Shown here piece by piece: positions 8,077 through 15,050 of a stretch of 16,027 bases of DNA; position 1 is the stretch's first letter, and each line of letters opens with the position of its first letter. The notes beneath the pieces were generated by a model. It ran no database searches, was not told where the DNA came from, and was given only the letters and a program-made list of their open reading frames with translations. This DNA comes from an uncultured Clostridia bacterium (GTDB lineage: Bacteria > Bacillota > Clostridia > TANB77 > RGIG9151), in NCBI GenBank assembly GCA_934500865.1, contig CAKSUD010000034.1, positions 1 through 16,027 of the forward strand, read 5' to 3'. A program made the position numbers and the translations under genes.

Positions 8077-8408
8077 AATAATTTTTAAATAAAGTTAATA
8101 GAGTTTAATATGAATCCAACAAGAACAATAAACAGCGTTGATAAATTTCTGCTTTTTGTTAAATGCTACCAATATTAAAGGCAAAAGTCGCGATGCGTAT
8201 ATAATTGCATTTGAGAAAGATTATGCAAGCAACGAAAAGGGTACAAGGACTATCTGGACATGCTTAAAAAGTTTTCAAAGAAAGTAAAAATATGAAGTTT
8301 TTGAAATCATTGTTGCTCCCAAGAGAGCAGATGCAAATACAAGCAAAAGGGCAAAAGAAATTTGGTAATAGAACAATTACAAAGATGACTTATACGGAGG
8401 AATCAATA
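8077..8408 (+). pseudogene. Possible remnant of a decayed gene between vsr and the 653-aa nuclease gene
   Basis: This 332-bp gap has no intact gene but reads like broken coding DNA. ATG 8110 opens a 22-codon frame. Shifting by one base near 8160 gives a frame that runs from 8162 to a single stop TAA at 8285-8287, then continues as KYEVFEIIVAPKRADANTSK and on to TAA 8366-8368. The shifted parts have ordinary protein-like composition. No family was recognised, so this may be chance. I saw no clear promoter or terminator here. The downstream gene's ribosome binding site CGGAGG is at 8395-8400. Confidence 0.3.
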
Positions 8409-10370
8409 ATGACCGAAATTGAAAAGAGGAAAAAATTAGCTTCACTTCCATGGCAAGCGCTTTTTGATTTGGCAATAAAAAAGGACATTGACGAATCACT
8501 CATTAAAGGTAAAGAAAAAAGCGTGATTATTTCCAAGTTACTTATTGGAGATTTACTTTCAGATAATGAGGTCGATAACCTCGTAAATGACTATATTTAT
8601 GGAGACAGAGTTTCTTTTACTCTTTGGAATTTTGAGAAAAAACTACTGAAAGCACAATATGATATAATATACAGTTTGGAAGGTAATACAGAAACTTTTT
8701 TATCTGTTTCGGGGTTTAGAGGATTATCCATTCTTTCCGTAAAAGATTGTATGGACAGAATCGAAATTCTTTATGTATACAGCAAAGAATATAGTTTCAT
8801 CAATGAAGATGGCAAAAATGACAGTGTATGGGAACAACATCGCGGTTGTTTATGGGTTGGAGTGTCTGCTTCTTATTTGGCATGTATTAGCAAGCACGAT
8901 AAAATGACGAATTGTATTGTAAAATATATAGTATCAAAAATAAGAATTCCCCTTACACAAATTAAACCGCCTAAGTCTGCGATAGAACGCTGTATTACGC
9001 AGATAGCAAGAAGCAAAATCGTATTACAGGGGACTAACGGAGAAAAAACAGTGGTTTCGCGCTCAGAAGGACTTACCGATGCCCAATTGGAAGAAATACA
9101 ACGAATTCAAGAAGGAAGATTTGACACATCCGGGAGTTATATTGCTGAGATTACAGAAGATGCACAGGCAACTATCAAATATAATGTAAAAAAAGGAAGT
9201 ATCGGCATTTTAAAACATCTTTCTGCTTCTGTTCTTTTCGCTTGGTCACAAGCGGCGATATCAATAATATTGGAAGAAATAGAAAATCTAAAAGGAAGGC
9301 CTGCAAAAGAAATTTTTAACGAGTTAGGATTGGAAATCAAATGGGCATACTTATCAAATAATGAAAAAGTACAAGCAGAGTGGTTTTTATCACAGGCAAT
9401 TGCGTGTTTAGGATCGAAAGAGGAAGGAATAAGTGTAATTCCAAATTATGTTAAAAGTATTCTTTTAAATGAGAAACTCTTTACTATTATACCAAGAATA
9501 TACTGCGAACAGTGTTCAGGTTATGAAACGCCTTGTTGTACTGAATGTGGAAAACCATTAAAAGCTACTTCTAAAGGACAGTTATATTGCTCATGTGGTG
9601 CACCTGTGCAACTTCAATGTTCAGAAGGCCATAGATATTGCAGAGCAGAAAATTGGTTTATTCCAACATCAAAAATGTATAATATATTAAATCAAAACAT
9701 TCAATGTGTGTTTAAACAAGATTCTCCGGGTCTGATAATGTGTATTATGGGAGATTGTCTACATATTGCACATTCAAATTCAGTTAACACTGACGGCGTG
9801 GAACTTCACTTTGGTGATATTGACTGCTTTTTAAACCTTCCTGAACCTAATGATAACGCACGTGAATTTGCAGTTAAATTAGGCGAAAAATGTGATGGCT
9901 CATGCACAAATGCAAAGGTATGTAAATGTGTAAGTAATAGCTCGATGGCTTGTTTGCCAAAAATTTTCTATACGGTTATCCCTGGATTTCGTCCTCAACC
10001 TCACAAAGGATTAGAATATGGTGATGTGTCTGGTGAAATAAAAACTGAAAACCATTCTTATGAAATGAAGGGAATTATTAAAAAGAACAGCAAAAATTCT
10101 ACCCGTTCTACAAGAACAGTTGGCGAGCTGATAAGCACACATCTTTTATCGACATCTAAAGAAGGAGAGGAAATCATTCGACAATTTGTCGAGCAAGGAC
10201 TTGTAGATGGTCGTGTTGATGTTATAGCTGTAATTGCACCGCAATATATTGATAGTTCGTTTAAAGGTACACTACGCTACCTTGCCAAACTTGTTGGCAA
10301 AAGGGTTTTGTTTATTGAATTAGATGATGTTGCAAGATTGATTATTAAAAATGATACAATATCAATATAA
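8409..10370 (+). CDS. Candidate restriction endonuclease: two Cys clusters plus C-terminal PD-(D/E)XK-like core (653 aa), unrecognised family
   Basis: I do not recognise this protein as a named family. Residues 8-65 form short helices reminiscent of a SAP-type DNA-binding module. Residues 100-360 are a mixed region. Residues 366-411 form a zinc-ribbon-like cluster (CEQC, CCTEC, CSC, then Cys404 and Cys411). A second cysteine group is at 495-515. The C-terminal part has GDVSGEI (Asp539) followed by YEMKG (Glu552-x-Lys554), spaced as in a PD-(D/E)XK nuclease, then alternating helix and hydrophobic strands (RVDVIAVIA, KRVLFIEL). ATG 8409 with CGGAGG 8 bases upstream is clearly better than the in-frame ATG 8292, which has no ribosome binding site and overlaps the remnant. 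Its place after a methyltransferase and vsr suggests it is the restriction enzyme for that methyltransferase. Function is inferred; the ORF itself is certain. Confidence 0.8.
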   Translation: MTEIEKRKKLASLPWQALFDLAIKKDIDESLIKGKEKSVIISKLLIGDLLSDNEVDNLVNDYIYGDRVSFTLWNFEKKLLKAQYDIIYSLEGNTETFLSVSGFRGLSILSVKDCMDRIEILYVYSKEYSFINEDGKNDSVWEQHRGCLWVGVSASYLACISKHDKMTNCIVKYIVSKIRIPLTQIKPPKSAIERCITQIARSKIVLQGTNGEKTVVSRSEGLTDAQLEEIQRIQEGRFDTSGSYIAEITEDAQATIKYNVKKGSIGILKHLSASVLFAWSQAAISIILEEIENLKGRPAKEIFNELGLEIKWAYLSNNEKVQAEWFLSQAIACLGSKEEGISVIPNYVKSILLNEKLFTIIPRIYCEQCSGYETPCCTECGKPLKATSKGQLYCSCGAPVQLQCSEGHRYCRAENWFIPTSKMYNILNQNIQCVFKQDSPGLIMCIMGDCLHIAHSNSVNTDGVELHFGDIDCFLNLPEPNDNAREFAVKLGEKCDGSCTNAKVCKCVSNSSMACLPKIFYTVIPGFRPQPHKGLEYGDVSGEIKTENHSYEMKGIIKKNSKNSTRSTRTVGELISTHLLSTSKEGEEIIRQFVEQGLVDGRVDVIAVIAPQYIDSSFKGTLRYLAKLVGKRVLFIELDDVARLIIKNDTISI

Positions 10371-10411
10371 ATGTGTTAGTTTTTTATAATTGAACCTAAT
10401 CAAAGTAAAAA

Positions 10412-10440
10412 TTGATAACTTCTATATCGAAAAGTATAAA
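10412..10440 (+). promoter_or_regulatory. Sigma-A type promoter of the arsC-like/flavin reductase operon
   Basis: TTGATA (10412-10417) and TATAAA (10435-10440) are 17 bases apart and 38 bases before the start at 10479. This indicates that the two redox genes, and possibly the HEPN gene behind them, are transcribed separately from the restriction-modification operon. No operator repeat is evident. Confidence 0.6.
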
Positions 10441-10478
10441 CAATCTTTTCTGAAAATTGATATGTGAGGAGAATTATA

Positions 10479-10829
10479 ATGACAAAATTTATATGTTATA
10501 CAAAATGCACAACTTGCCAAAGGGCGAAGAAATGGCTTGACAGCAACAACATTGAATGTGAACTTCGTGACATAAAAGAGAATAATCCGAACTTTGAAGA
10601 ATTGAGTAAATGGTATAAAATAAGCGGTCTGCCATTAAAGAAATTCTTTAACACATCTGGACTTTTATATAAATCAATGTGTCTGAAAGACAAACTGACC
10701 GCTATGTCGGAAGAAGAACAGTTAAAGATACTTGCAACAGACGGAATGTTAGTTAAACGTCCGCTTTTGATCGGCGAAGATTTTGTTTTGGTTGGATTTA
10801 AGGAAAAGGAATGGAGTGAAAAATTATGA
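10479..10829 (+). CDS. ArsC/Spx-like thioredoxin-fold protein (arsenate reductase family)
   Basis: A 116-residue ArsC-family protein. The N-terminus FICYTKCTTCQRAKKWLDSN carries a CxxC at Cys10 and Cys13. The helix after it, the middle KKFFNTSGLLYK stretch and LVKRPLLIGEDFVLVGF (91-107), with the conserved Arg-Pro pair, are typical of the YffB/Spx branch. True arsenate reductases of this class use a single cysteine with glutaredoxin. With a CxxC and no arsenic genes nearby, a redox or regulatory role is as likely as arsenate reduction. GTGAGGAG at 10464-10471 supports ATG 10479 and shows that GTG 10464 is part of the ribosome binding site. It overlaps the flavin reductase gene by 4 bp, so the two are co-translated. 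The family is certain and the substrate unknown. Confidence 0.85.
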   Translation: MTKFICYTKCTTCQRAKKWLDSNNIECELRDIKENNPNFEELSKWYKISGLPLKKFFNTSGLLYKSMCLKDKLTAMSEEEQLKILATDGMLVKRPLLIGEDFVLVGFKEKEWSEKL

Positions 10830-11389
10830 GAAAGAATTTTGGAGCAAAAGCGTACCTTTACCCTATGCCGGTGCTTATCATTGGTTCGTATGACAAAAAC
10901 GGAAAGCCTGATGCAATGAACGCTGCTTGGGGCGGAATCAGTGAAGAAACAGAAATTTCAATTTGCATAAGTGCAGAACACAAGACAACTAAAAACATCA
11001 TTGCAAGAGGTGCGTTTACCGTGAGCATCGCAGACGCGGAAAATGTTGTTACTTGCGATTATGTCGGTATCGTTTCGGGCAATGAAGAGCCGGACAAAAT
11101 TGAAAAAGCAGGCTGGCACGCCGCAAAGAGTGAATTTGTGGATGCACCACTTTTTGATGAACTGCCTATGACACTAGAATGTAAACTTATTAGCTATTAC
11201 GAGAAAACTTGCAGACTTGTAGGCGAAATCGTAAATGTCTGTACAGACGATAGAATTCTTGGTGAAGATGGCAAAATTGATTTGAACAAATTCTCCCCTA
11301 TCACCTATGACCCGGTACATTATACTTATCGTAAAATTGGCGATGTGGTCGGTAAAGCATTTAGCGATGGGATGAAGTTAAGAAAATAA
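10826..11389 (+). CDS. Flavin reductase-like FMN-binding protein
   Basis: A 187-residue protein of the flavin reductase (FMN-binding split barrel) family. The start 'YLYPMPVLIIGSYDKNGKPDAMNAAWGG' pattern (11-38) is the conserved entry strand and FMN-binding loop. 'ISICISAEHKTTKNI' and 'GAFTVSIAD' follow as expected, and a later segment with a tyrosine pair (YTYRKIG) near residue 171 closes the barrel. Related proteins reduce flavins or use bound FMN for other reductions with NAD(P)H. ATG 10826 overlaps the ArsC/Spx-like stop as ATGA. A redox pair of this kind is ordinary clostridial metabolism rather than defence, which suggests the defence genes on both sides were added around it or that it travelled as passenger. 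The specific reaction is unknown. Confidence 0.85.
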   Translation: MRKNFGAKAYLYPMPVLIIGSYDKNGKPDAMNAAWGGISEETEISICISAEHKTTKNIIARGAFTVSIADAENVVTCDYVGIVSGNEEPDKIEKAGWHAAKSEFVDAPLFDELPMTLECKLISYYEKTCRLVGEIVNVCTDDRILGEDGKIDLNKFSPITYDPVHYTYRKIGDVVGKAFSDGMKLRK

Positions 11390-11415
11390 TTTTAATTATA
11401 CAATGGAGAAAAAGC

Positions 11416-12645
11416 ATGCGCATAGAATATGTTCTAATTGAAAAGCAAAATGACCAACAACAAAATCCTAGCAAACGCAGAATTGTTGGTTTGCTAAAAA
11501 ATCAGTTTCCTGATATGACATCAAATGTGATATACATTCAAGGCAAAAGAAAAAAATTCGAAGTTGAATACAAAATCACATGTTGTTCTGCAACAGACGA
11601 TGAAAGTTTAGACAACATTTATAATATTTTATTGGAGTCAAATCATACTGATAAAGCGAGAAGTGCTGGGTTGTTAGAAGAAGTAAACGCCAAAATATCA
11701 GAACTTATAAAAACTAATAAACAATATCATCTTGTTTTAGCGAGTGATGGATTGTCAGAATATTTTTGTAATAAAGCATATCCTAAATATCAACATTTTG
11801 AACGACAATTGCGACATTTGATATTTAAAGTAGTTACTAAGGCTTATGGAAATATGTGGACTGAAGCAACTTTTTCAAAAGAATTACGTAAAGAAATTAA
11901 AGAAAAAGTCAGAACTACTGGAAACAATACAAGAGAGGAAGTACTAATCGAAGAATCATTACATGAGATGACAATGGCTCAGTTAATAGATTATTTATTT
12001 CATGGTGTTTGTGAATTGGATATAATAACTGAACTTGATGAACATTATCCATCAAAAAAGCTGAAAGAACTTTCGCGTGAAGAACTTATTGAATTACTTG
12101 AAAAATCCAGAAGGAAATCTGTATGGAATATGTTTTTCGTAAATGAAATTGATATTGATGAACCTGGGTCGAAATTAATAGTTTTAAAGAATAATAGAAA
12201 CAAAGTCGCGCATTGCAAGCAATTTTATTCTGCTGAGTACAAACAAACTATGGAATACATAGATATGTTTATACCTGAGATTGAATCAGCAATTGAAAAT
12301 GCAACAATTACCGATGCGTTAACAACTAGAGATATATTGATAGGATTTAGTGACTACACAATTAAGTTAGCATCACAAATAGGGCAAATGGTTGCACCAG
12401 CACTACAAAGAATGGCAGATATAAGCACGCAAATAACTCAGGTATTCGCAAATTCTGCTTTGCAAAGAATGTCAGAAATTATTTCTCAAATTAACACTTC
12501 ACCATATTGGGATGCAATAGCTAAAGCACAAGAAAATCTGTCGTCATATAACTTTCCTCAATTATATTTACAAACCTCAGAAGATGTCTTGACGAATGAA
12601 GAAACTGTTGATGAGGATAATGGTGAACAAGAAAATGAAGAATAA
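11416..12645 (+). CDS. HEPN-domain protein, candidate abortive-infection ribonuclease
   Basis: A 409-residue protein of no named family that I recognise. Residues 1-115 look like a mixed alpha/beta N-terminal domain. From about 125 to 290 the pattern fits a HEPN domain: 'YQHFERQLRHLIFKVVTKAYG' as a first helix, then RNKVAH (Arg261 to His266), an exact R-x4-H motif, which is the RNase centre of HEPN toxins. A C-terminal tail contains a 12-residue near-repeat, ALQRMADISTQI (329-340) and ALQRMSEIISQI (348-359), and ends in a very acidic stretch. GGAG at 11405-11408 supports ATG 11416. It starts 26 bp after the flavin reductase gene and ends 44 bp before the split gene, so it probably acts with that partner. 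RNA cleavage is inferred from the motif only. Confidence 0.7.
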   Translation: MRIEYVLIEKQNDQQQNPSKRRIVGLLKNQFPDMTSNVIYIQGKRKKFEVEYKITCCSATDDESLDNIYNILLESNHTDKARSAGLLEEVNAKISELIKTNKQYHLVLASDGLSEYFCNKAYPKYQHFERQLRHLIFKVVTKAYGNMWTEATFSKELRKEIKEKVRTTGNNTREEVLIEESLHEMTMAQLIDYLFHGVCELDIITELDEHYPSKKLKELSREELIELLEKSRRKSVWNMFFVNEIDIDEPGSKLIVLKNNRNKVAHCKQFYSAEYKQTMEYIDMFIPEIESAIENATITDALTTRDILIGFSDYTIKLASQIGQMVAPALQRMADISTQITQVFANSALQRMSEIISQINTSPYWDAIAKAQENLSSYNFPQLYLQTSEDVLTNEETVDEDNGEQENEE

Positions 12646-12689
12646 GAATATTCGAGAAATTTACAAGAGATGTTATGAGGTGGTTTTGA

Positions 12690-12797
12690 ATGAAAATAAA
12701 CTTTGATAAAAGAAAAATAGCAGAAGCTACTGTAGGCATAGTTCAAAAGACTCTAGATAGTGGAAAAAAGTGGCAGTTGATACTAAAAAGAATGTAG
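12690..12797 (+). CDS. 5' part of the split gene in the zero frame (35 codons), joined to the 12770 frame by a -1 shift
   Basis: ATG 12690 has a strong ribosome binding site, GAGGTGG at 12677-12683, 6 bases upstream. It opens MKINFDKRKIAEATVGIVQK, then TLDSGKK, and would stop at TAG 12795-12797. The frame crosses the heptamer at 12764-12770. A -1 shift there continues into the long frame as ...SGKK-VAVDTKK, a smooth join that would give one 307-residue protein. It is therefore the likely true start of the downstream gene, not an independent peptide. Either programmed frameshifting or a one-base loss in the A run explains it. Confidence 0.5.
   Translation: MKINFDKRKIAEATVGIVQKTLDSGKKWQLILKRM
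12764..12770 (+). promoter_or_regulatory. A-AAA-AAG slippery heptamer, possible -1 ribosomal frameshift site
   Basis: In the frame of ATG 12690 the codons read GGA AAA AAG, which contains A AAA AAG. This is the same heptamer used for the -1 frameshift in E. coli dnaX. Slipping back one base moves translation from the short frame into the long one that begins at GTG 12770. Only a weak downstream pairing (CAGTTG 12774-12779 with CAATTG about 25 bases later) is visible, so a strong stimulatory hairpin is lacking. Confidence 0.45.
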
Positions 12798-13612
12798 AAA
12801 GTGCAATTGAAAAAGCAAAGAATGATTCACTGGAAAAGAAATTAAAGAAATTAAATCCGGTATTTCCTGAACAGAATCAAAGCGAAGACTTTAATTTACC
12901 CAATATGATCACTATTGTTGATGATGCTATAAGAAGAGACGAAAAACTTTGCGAAGGTGCTATAGGTTATTTGAAAAATGATACAGGCATAGAAATACTT
13001 TGTTTGTATGACGAAGCTATTGAGTTTAGTAGCCTTCATTTTATACCAGCACCACTTTGTGATGCAACATATTATGTAGATAGTTTTGACAGAACCAAAT
13101 ACATACGCACAGATTGCATTTTTAGCAAAGCTCATGAAGAAAGAATTGCTGAATTAAAACATATGGCATACTGTCTTGGAGCTAAGCATTGTTCTATCGA
13201 AATAGATGAGTCTATTTCGAATGTGAATGCACAAAAACGCAATGCATCGGTTATTGAAGATGTGTATAGTGCGGATACACAAGAATCCATAGAATCCACT
13301 TTAAAACAAAGCGGTAGTGATTCAAGAAGTGGTAAAGTGGAAATAGAATTCGAAGGCAATTCAAACTGTGTTGAACCCGAACTTAAATGGTTTTTGTATG
13401 ATGATAATATAAACCGACTTATTGAAATGAGAGCAAGTAATTCTAACCTAATTAAGTCAGAAACCTTAGACTTATCAGGAGCATCATCAGCGACAATGTC
13501 TCAGAAAACTGCATATGCAATTGATAGTGCAGTTGGAGGCGGAGGGGTGTCTTTAAGTTCTCAGGCCGAAAAAGAACATCATAGCAAGCTTATGTATCAT
13601 ATAGAATTTTAG
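12770..13612 (+). CDS. Protein of unknown function paired with the HEPN gene (long-frame part of the split gene)
   Basis: I do not recognise this 280-codon frame. Its first codon is GTG inside the slippery run and has no ribosome binding site, so independent initiation there is unlikely; the real start is probably ATG 12690 (307 residues after a -1 shift). Residues 1-40 are highly charged and helical. Residues 45-150 are mixed, with cysteines at 61, 78, 98, 116, 134 and 141. A Ser/Asp-rich linker (155-190) leads to a C-terminal region with 'ELKWFLYDDNINRLIEMR' and a Gly/Ser-rich turn (GGGGVSLSS). There is no signal peptide and no catalytic motif that I can name. It follows the HEPN gene by 44 bp and ends before a likely separate promoter, so the two form a unit, possibly effector and sensor or inhibitor. 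Confidence 0.7.
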   Translation: MAVDTKKNVESAIEKAKNDSLEKKLKKLNPVFPEQNQSEDFNLPNMITIVDDAIRRDEKLCEGAIGYLKNDTGIEILCLYDEAIEFSSLHFIPAPLCDATYYVDSFDRTKYIRTDCIFSKAHEERIAELKHMAYCLGAKHCSIEIDESISNVNAQKRNASVIEDVYSADTQESIESTLKQSGSDSRSGKVEIEFEGNSNCVEPELKWFLYDDNINRLIEMRASNSNLIKSETLDLSGASSATMSQKTAYAIDSAVGGGGVSLSSQAEKEHHSKLMYHIEF

Positions 13613-13629
13613 GATTTATAATTCCTTCG

Positions 13630-13658
13630 TTGACTTACGCCATTTCTTGTGGTACTGT
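13630..13658 (+). promoter_or_regulatory. Possible extended -10 promoter for the small mobile-element genes
   Basis: TTGACT (13630-13635) lies 17 bases before TACTGT (13653-13658), which is preceded by TGG and so forms an extended -10. It sits 27 bases before the start at 13685. The -10 itself is poor, so this is tentative. Confidence 0.35.
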
Positions 13659-13684
13659 TTGTGTTGCCGAAGGAGGTGGCACGA

Positions 13685-13939
13685 ATGGCGGAGTTTACAT
13701 TAGAAGAAATTATGTATGGCGAGAAGTACAACATTGAAAGCGGTGTATTTATGGCGGCATATGAGCTTGCAAAGCAAGGGATAAAGCCGGCGGACATACG
13801 AGAGCAGTTACACATGCTGTATGTCAGAGAGGCAATTAAAACAACGAGAAAATTATTGAAAGAGGGCGACTCGATTTCGGATATACCGGAATTTGAGCCG
13901 CTCTTTTTATGTGAGGAGGCAGAACAATGCGGATATTAG
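13685..13939 (+). CDS. Small protein (84 aa) of unknown function, mobile-element type
   Basis: ATG 13685 follows a near-perfect AAGGAGGTG at 13670-13678; the upstream GTG 13649 is in frame but has no such site. The product is mostly helical and acidic, beginning MAEFTLEEIMYGEKYNIESG and ending in a short tail with two cysteines (CEEAEQCGY). No domain or catalytic motif is recognised. The next gene starts inside it with a 13-bp overlap, so the two are translationally coupled. Base composition (more GC, strong ribosome binding sites) matches the following genes rather than the AT-rich defence genes, which puts the boundary of the mobile backbone at about 13615. Confidence 0.75.
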   Translation: MAEFTLEEIMYGEKYNIESGVFMAAYELAKQGIKPADIREQLHMLYVREAIKTTRKLLKEGDSISDIPEFEPLFLCEEAEQCGY

Positions 13940-14208
13940 AAGAATTTTGGTATGGCAACATCAATCCGGTTAAAATACCGTTCCAGCGGCAAAGGCAATT
14001 TGACAAAGTATTCAAATTACTGACCAAAAATGAAGAAAAACTGCTTGAAACTTTAAACGAACAAGAAAAAGAACTGTTTGACAAATACAAAGCTTGTCAA
14101 GATGAAATGACACAAATTACAGAGTGTCAGACATTCTTAAAAGGCTTTAAGCTGGGAGCAAGGTTTGTTATGGCATGCTTTGAAAATGATGACCTATACA
14201 CCGAATGA
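13927..14208 (+). CDS. DUF6809-like small protein
   Basis: A 93-residue helical protein. The pattern 'ILEEFWYGNINPVKIPF' at the start, 'LLTKNEEKLLETLNEQEKEL' in the middle and 'FLKGFKLGARFVMACF' at the end agrees with my memory of the DUF6809 family, which is common in clostridial integrative elements and has no known function. GAGGAGG at 13913-13919 precedes ATG 13927, giving a 13-bp overlap with the upstream gene. It is followed by a strong terminator. The family assignment comes from memory of the sequence pattern, not from a search. Confidence 0.75.
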   Translation: MRILEEFWYGNINPVKIPFQRQRQFDKVFKLLTKNEEKLLETLNEQEKELFDKYKACQDEMTQITECQTFLKGFKLGARFVMACFENDDLYTE

Positions 14209-14261
14209 AAATTGTTTAATAGCCGATATAACGGCGTTTAAACCCCATAACAGGGCAAAAG

Positions 14262-14301
14262 ATATGCAGGCAGGGTAACTTTCCCCTGCCTGCGTATTTT
14301 C
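14262..14301. terminator. Strong convergent (bidirectional) terminator
   Basis: ATATGCAGGCAGGG (14262-14275) pairs with CCCTGCCTGCGTAT (14284-14297), giving a 14-bp stem with one G-T pair and an 8-base loop, followed by a short T run. It lies between the plus-strand gene ending at 14208 and the minus-strand gene ending at 14334, so it can serve both. Confidence 0.8.
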
Positions 14302-14333
14302 GCGCCTTATAAAAAAATCCGGCACGGTGTGTG

Positions 14334-15050
14334 CTATTCTTCCAGCACAGAAATAAACTCGTCGGAAGAAATCTCCCCTTTTTTATACTTAGAGCGTGCA
14401 TCTTGATAAACGGCGATTTTTTTCTTAATCGCCGTTAGGGCTTTTTCGTCAGTTGTTTTTTTACGTTTATAATAGAGTGCCTGATACTTTTTTTCATACA
14501 AAGAAAGCGCACTGTCCGATTTGACTTTTTCCTTGAATTGCTTTTTTGCCCCAATTTGTCTGCAGGTTTTTCCGTCCTTATAAATATTATCGCAATACTG
14601 AATACCGTGGTTATCCGCAATAAAAAATCTTTTGCATACCGGGCATTTTAAAATCGGAATGTTATGAAGAATTGCGTGCATCATTTCAACCAAAAGCAGT
14701 CCCGAAAGCTTTGTAAGCCAATAAGTTTCAACCATATCAATATTATCGTCAGTATTGACAACGGCTTTTTTCTCGGACAAAATGCAGCCGCCGCACAAAC
14801 TAAATTCTTCCTCACATTTATAATAGGCAGATAGCTTGTCTTCGCCTTTCTTACTCGAAAAACAAAGCTCCAAAAGCGAATTAGCCTTATCTCTTAATGC
14901 GTCTAACTCGTGAACAGGAAACAAAATCGAAAGTGCTCCGTAATTGCCTGTCGCCACCCCAAAAGTTATCCTTCCCAATCCAAAAATCCGATTACATTCT
15001 TTGGTTGAAATATTTATATGATTTTCTAAAAATGACGCTTGAAACTTCAT
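14334..15050 (-). CDS. DUF6076-like zinc-finger protein
   Basis: A 238-residue minus-strand protein. The C-terminal part (136-170) has CPVC, then Cys153 and Cys163 followed by RQIGAKKQFKEK, a CGNR-like zinc knuckle of the DUF6076 kind. A highly basic, coiled-coil-like tail follows (187-225, YEKKYQALYYKRKK and similar). The N-terminal 130 residues are unrecognised. Such genes sit beside integrases and RepA-like ATPases in clostridial mobile elements and are probably nucleic-acid binding; the role is unknown. The ribosome binding site GGAGGT is read on the minus strand at 15057-15062, 6 bases before the start. It is divergent from the ATPase gene, with a shared 192-bp control region, and could act there as a regulator. 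That last point is inference. Confidence 0.8.
   Translation of the reverse strand: MKFQASFLENHINISTKECNRIFGLGRITFGVATGNYGALSILFPVHELDALRDKANSLLELCFSSKKGEDKLSAYYKCEEEFSLCGGCILSEKKAVVNTDDNIDMVETYWLTKLSGLLLVEMMHAILHNIPILKCPVCKRFFIADNHGIQYCDNIYKDGKTCRQIGAKKQFKEKVKSDSALSLYEKKYQALYYKRKKTTDEKALTAIKKKIAVYQDARSKYKKGEISSDEFISVLEE

Noticed and set aside
8292..8408. 39-codon N-terminal extension of the 653-aa nuclease candidate
   Set aside because: ATG 8292 has no ribosome binding site, while ATG 8409 has CGGAGG at an ideal distance. The extension also overlaps the likely gene remnant in another frame.
12635..12706. Short ATG-led frame of 23 codons between the HEPN gene and its partner
   Set aside because: It is too short, has no ribosome binding site of its own, and overlaps both the HEPN gene end and the strong start at 12690.
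14435..14620. Second reverse-strand frame inside the DUF6076-like gene
   Set aside because: It is a shadow of the zinc-finger gene in another frame, with no ribosome binding site or recognisable motif.
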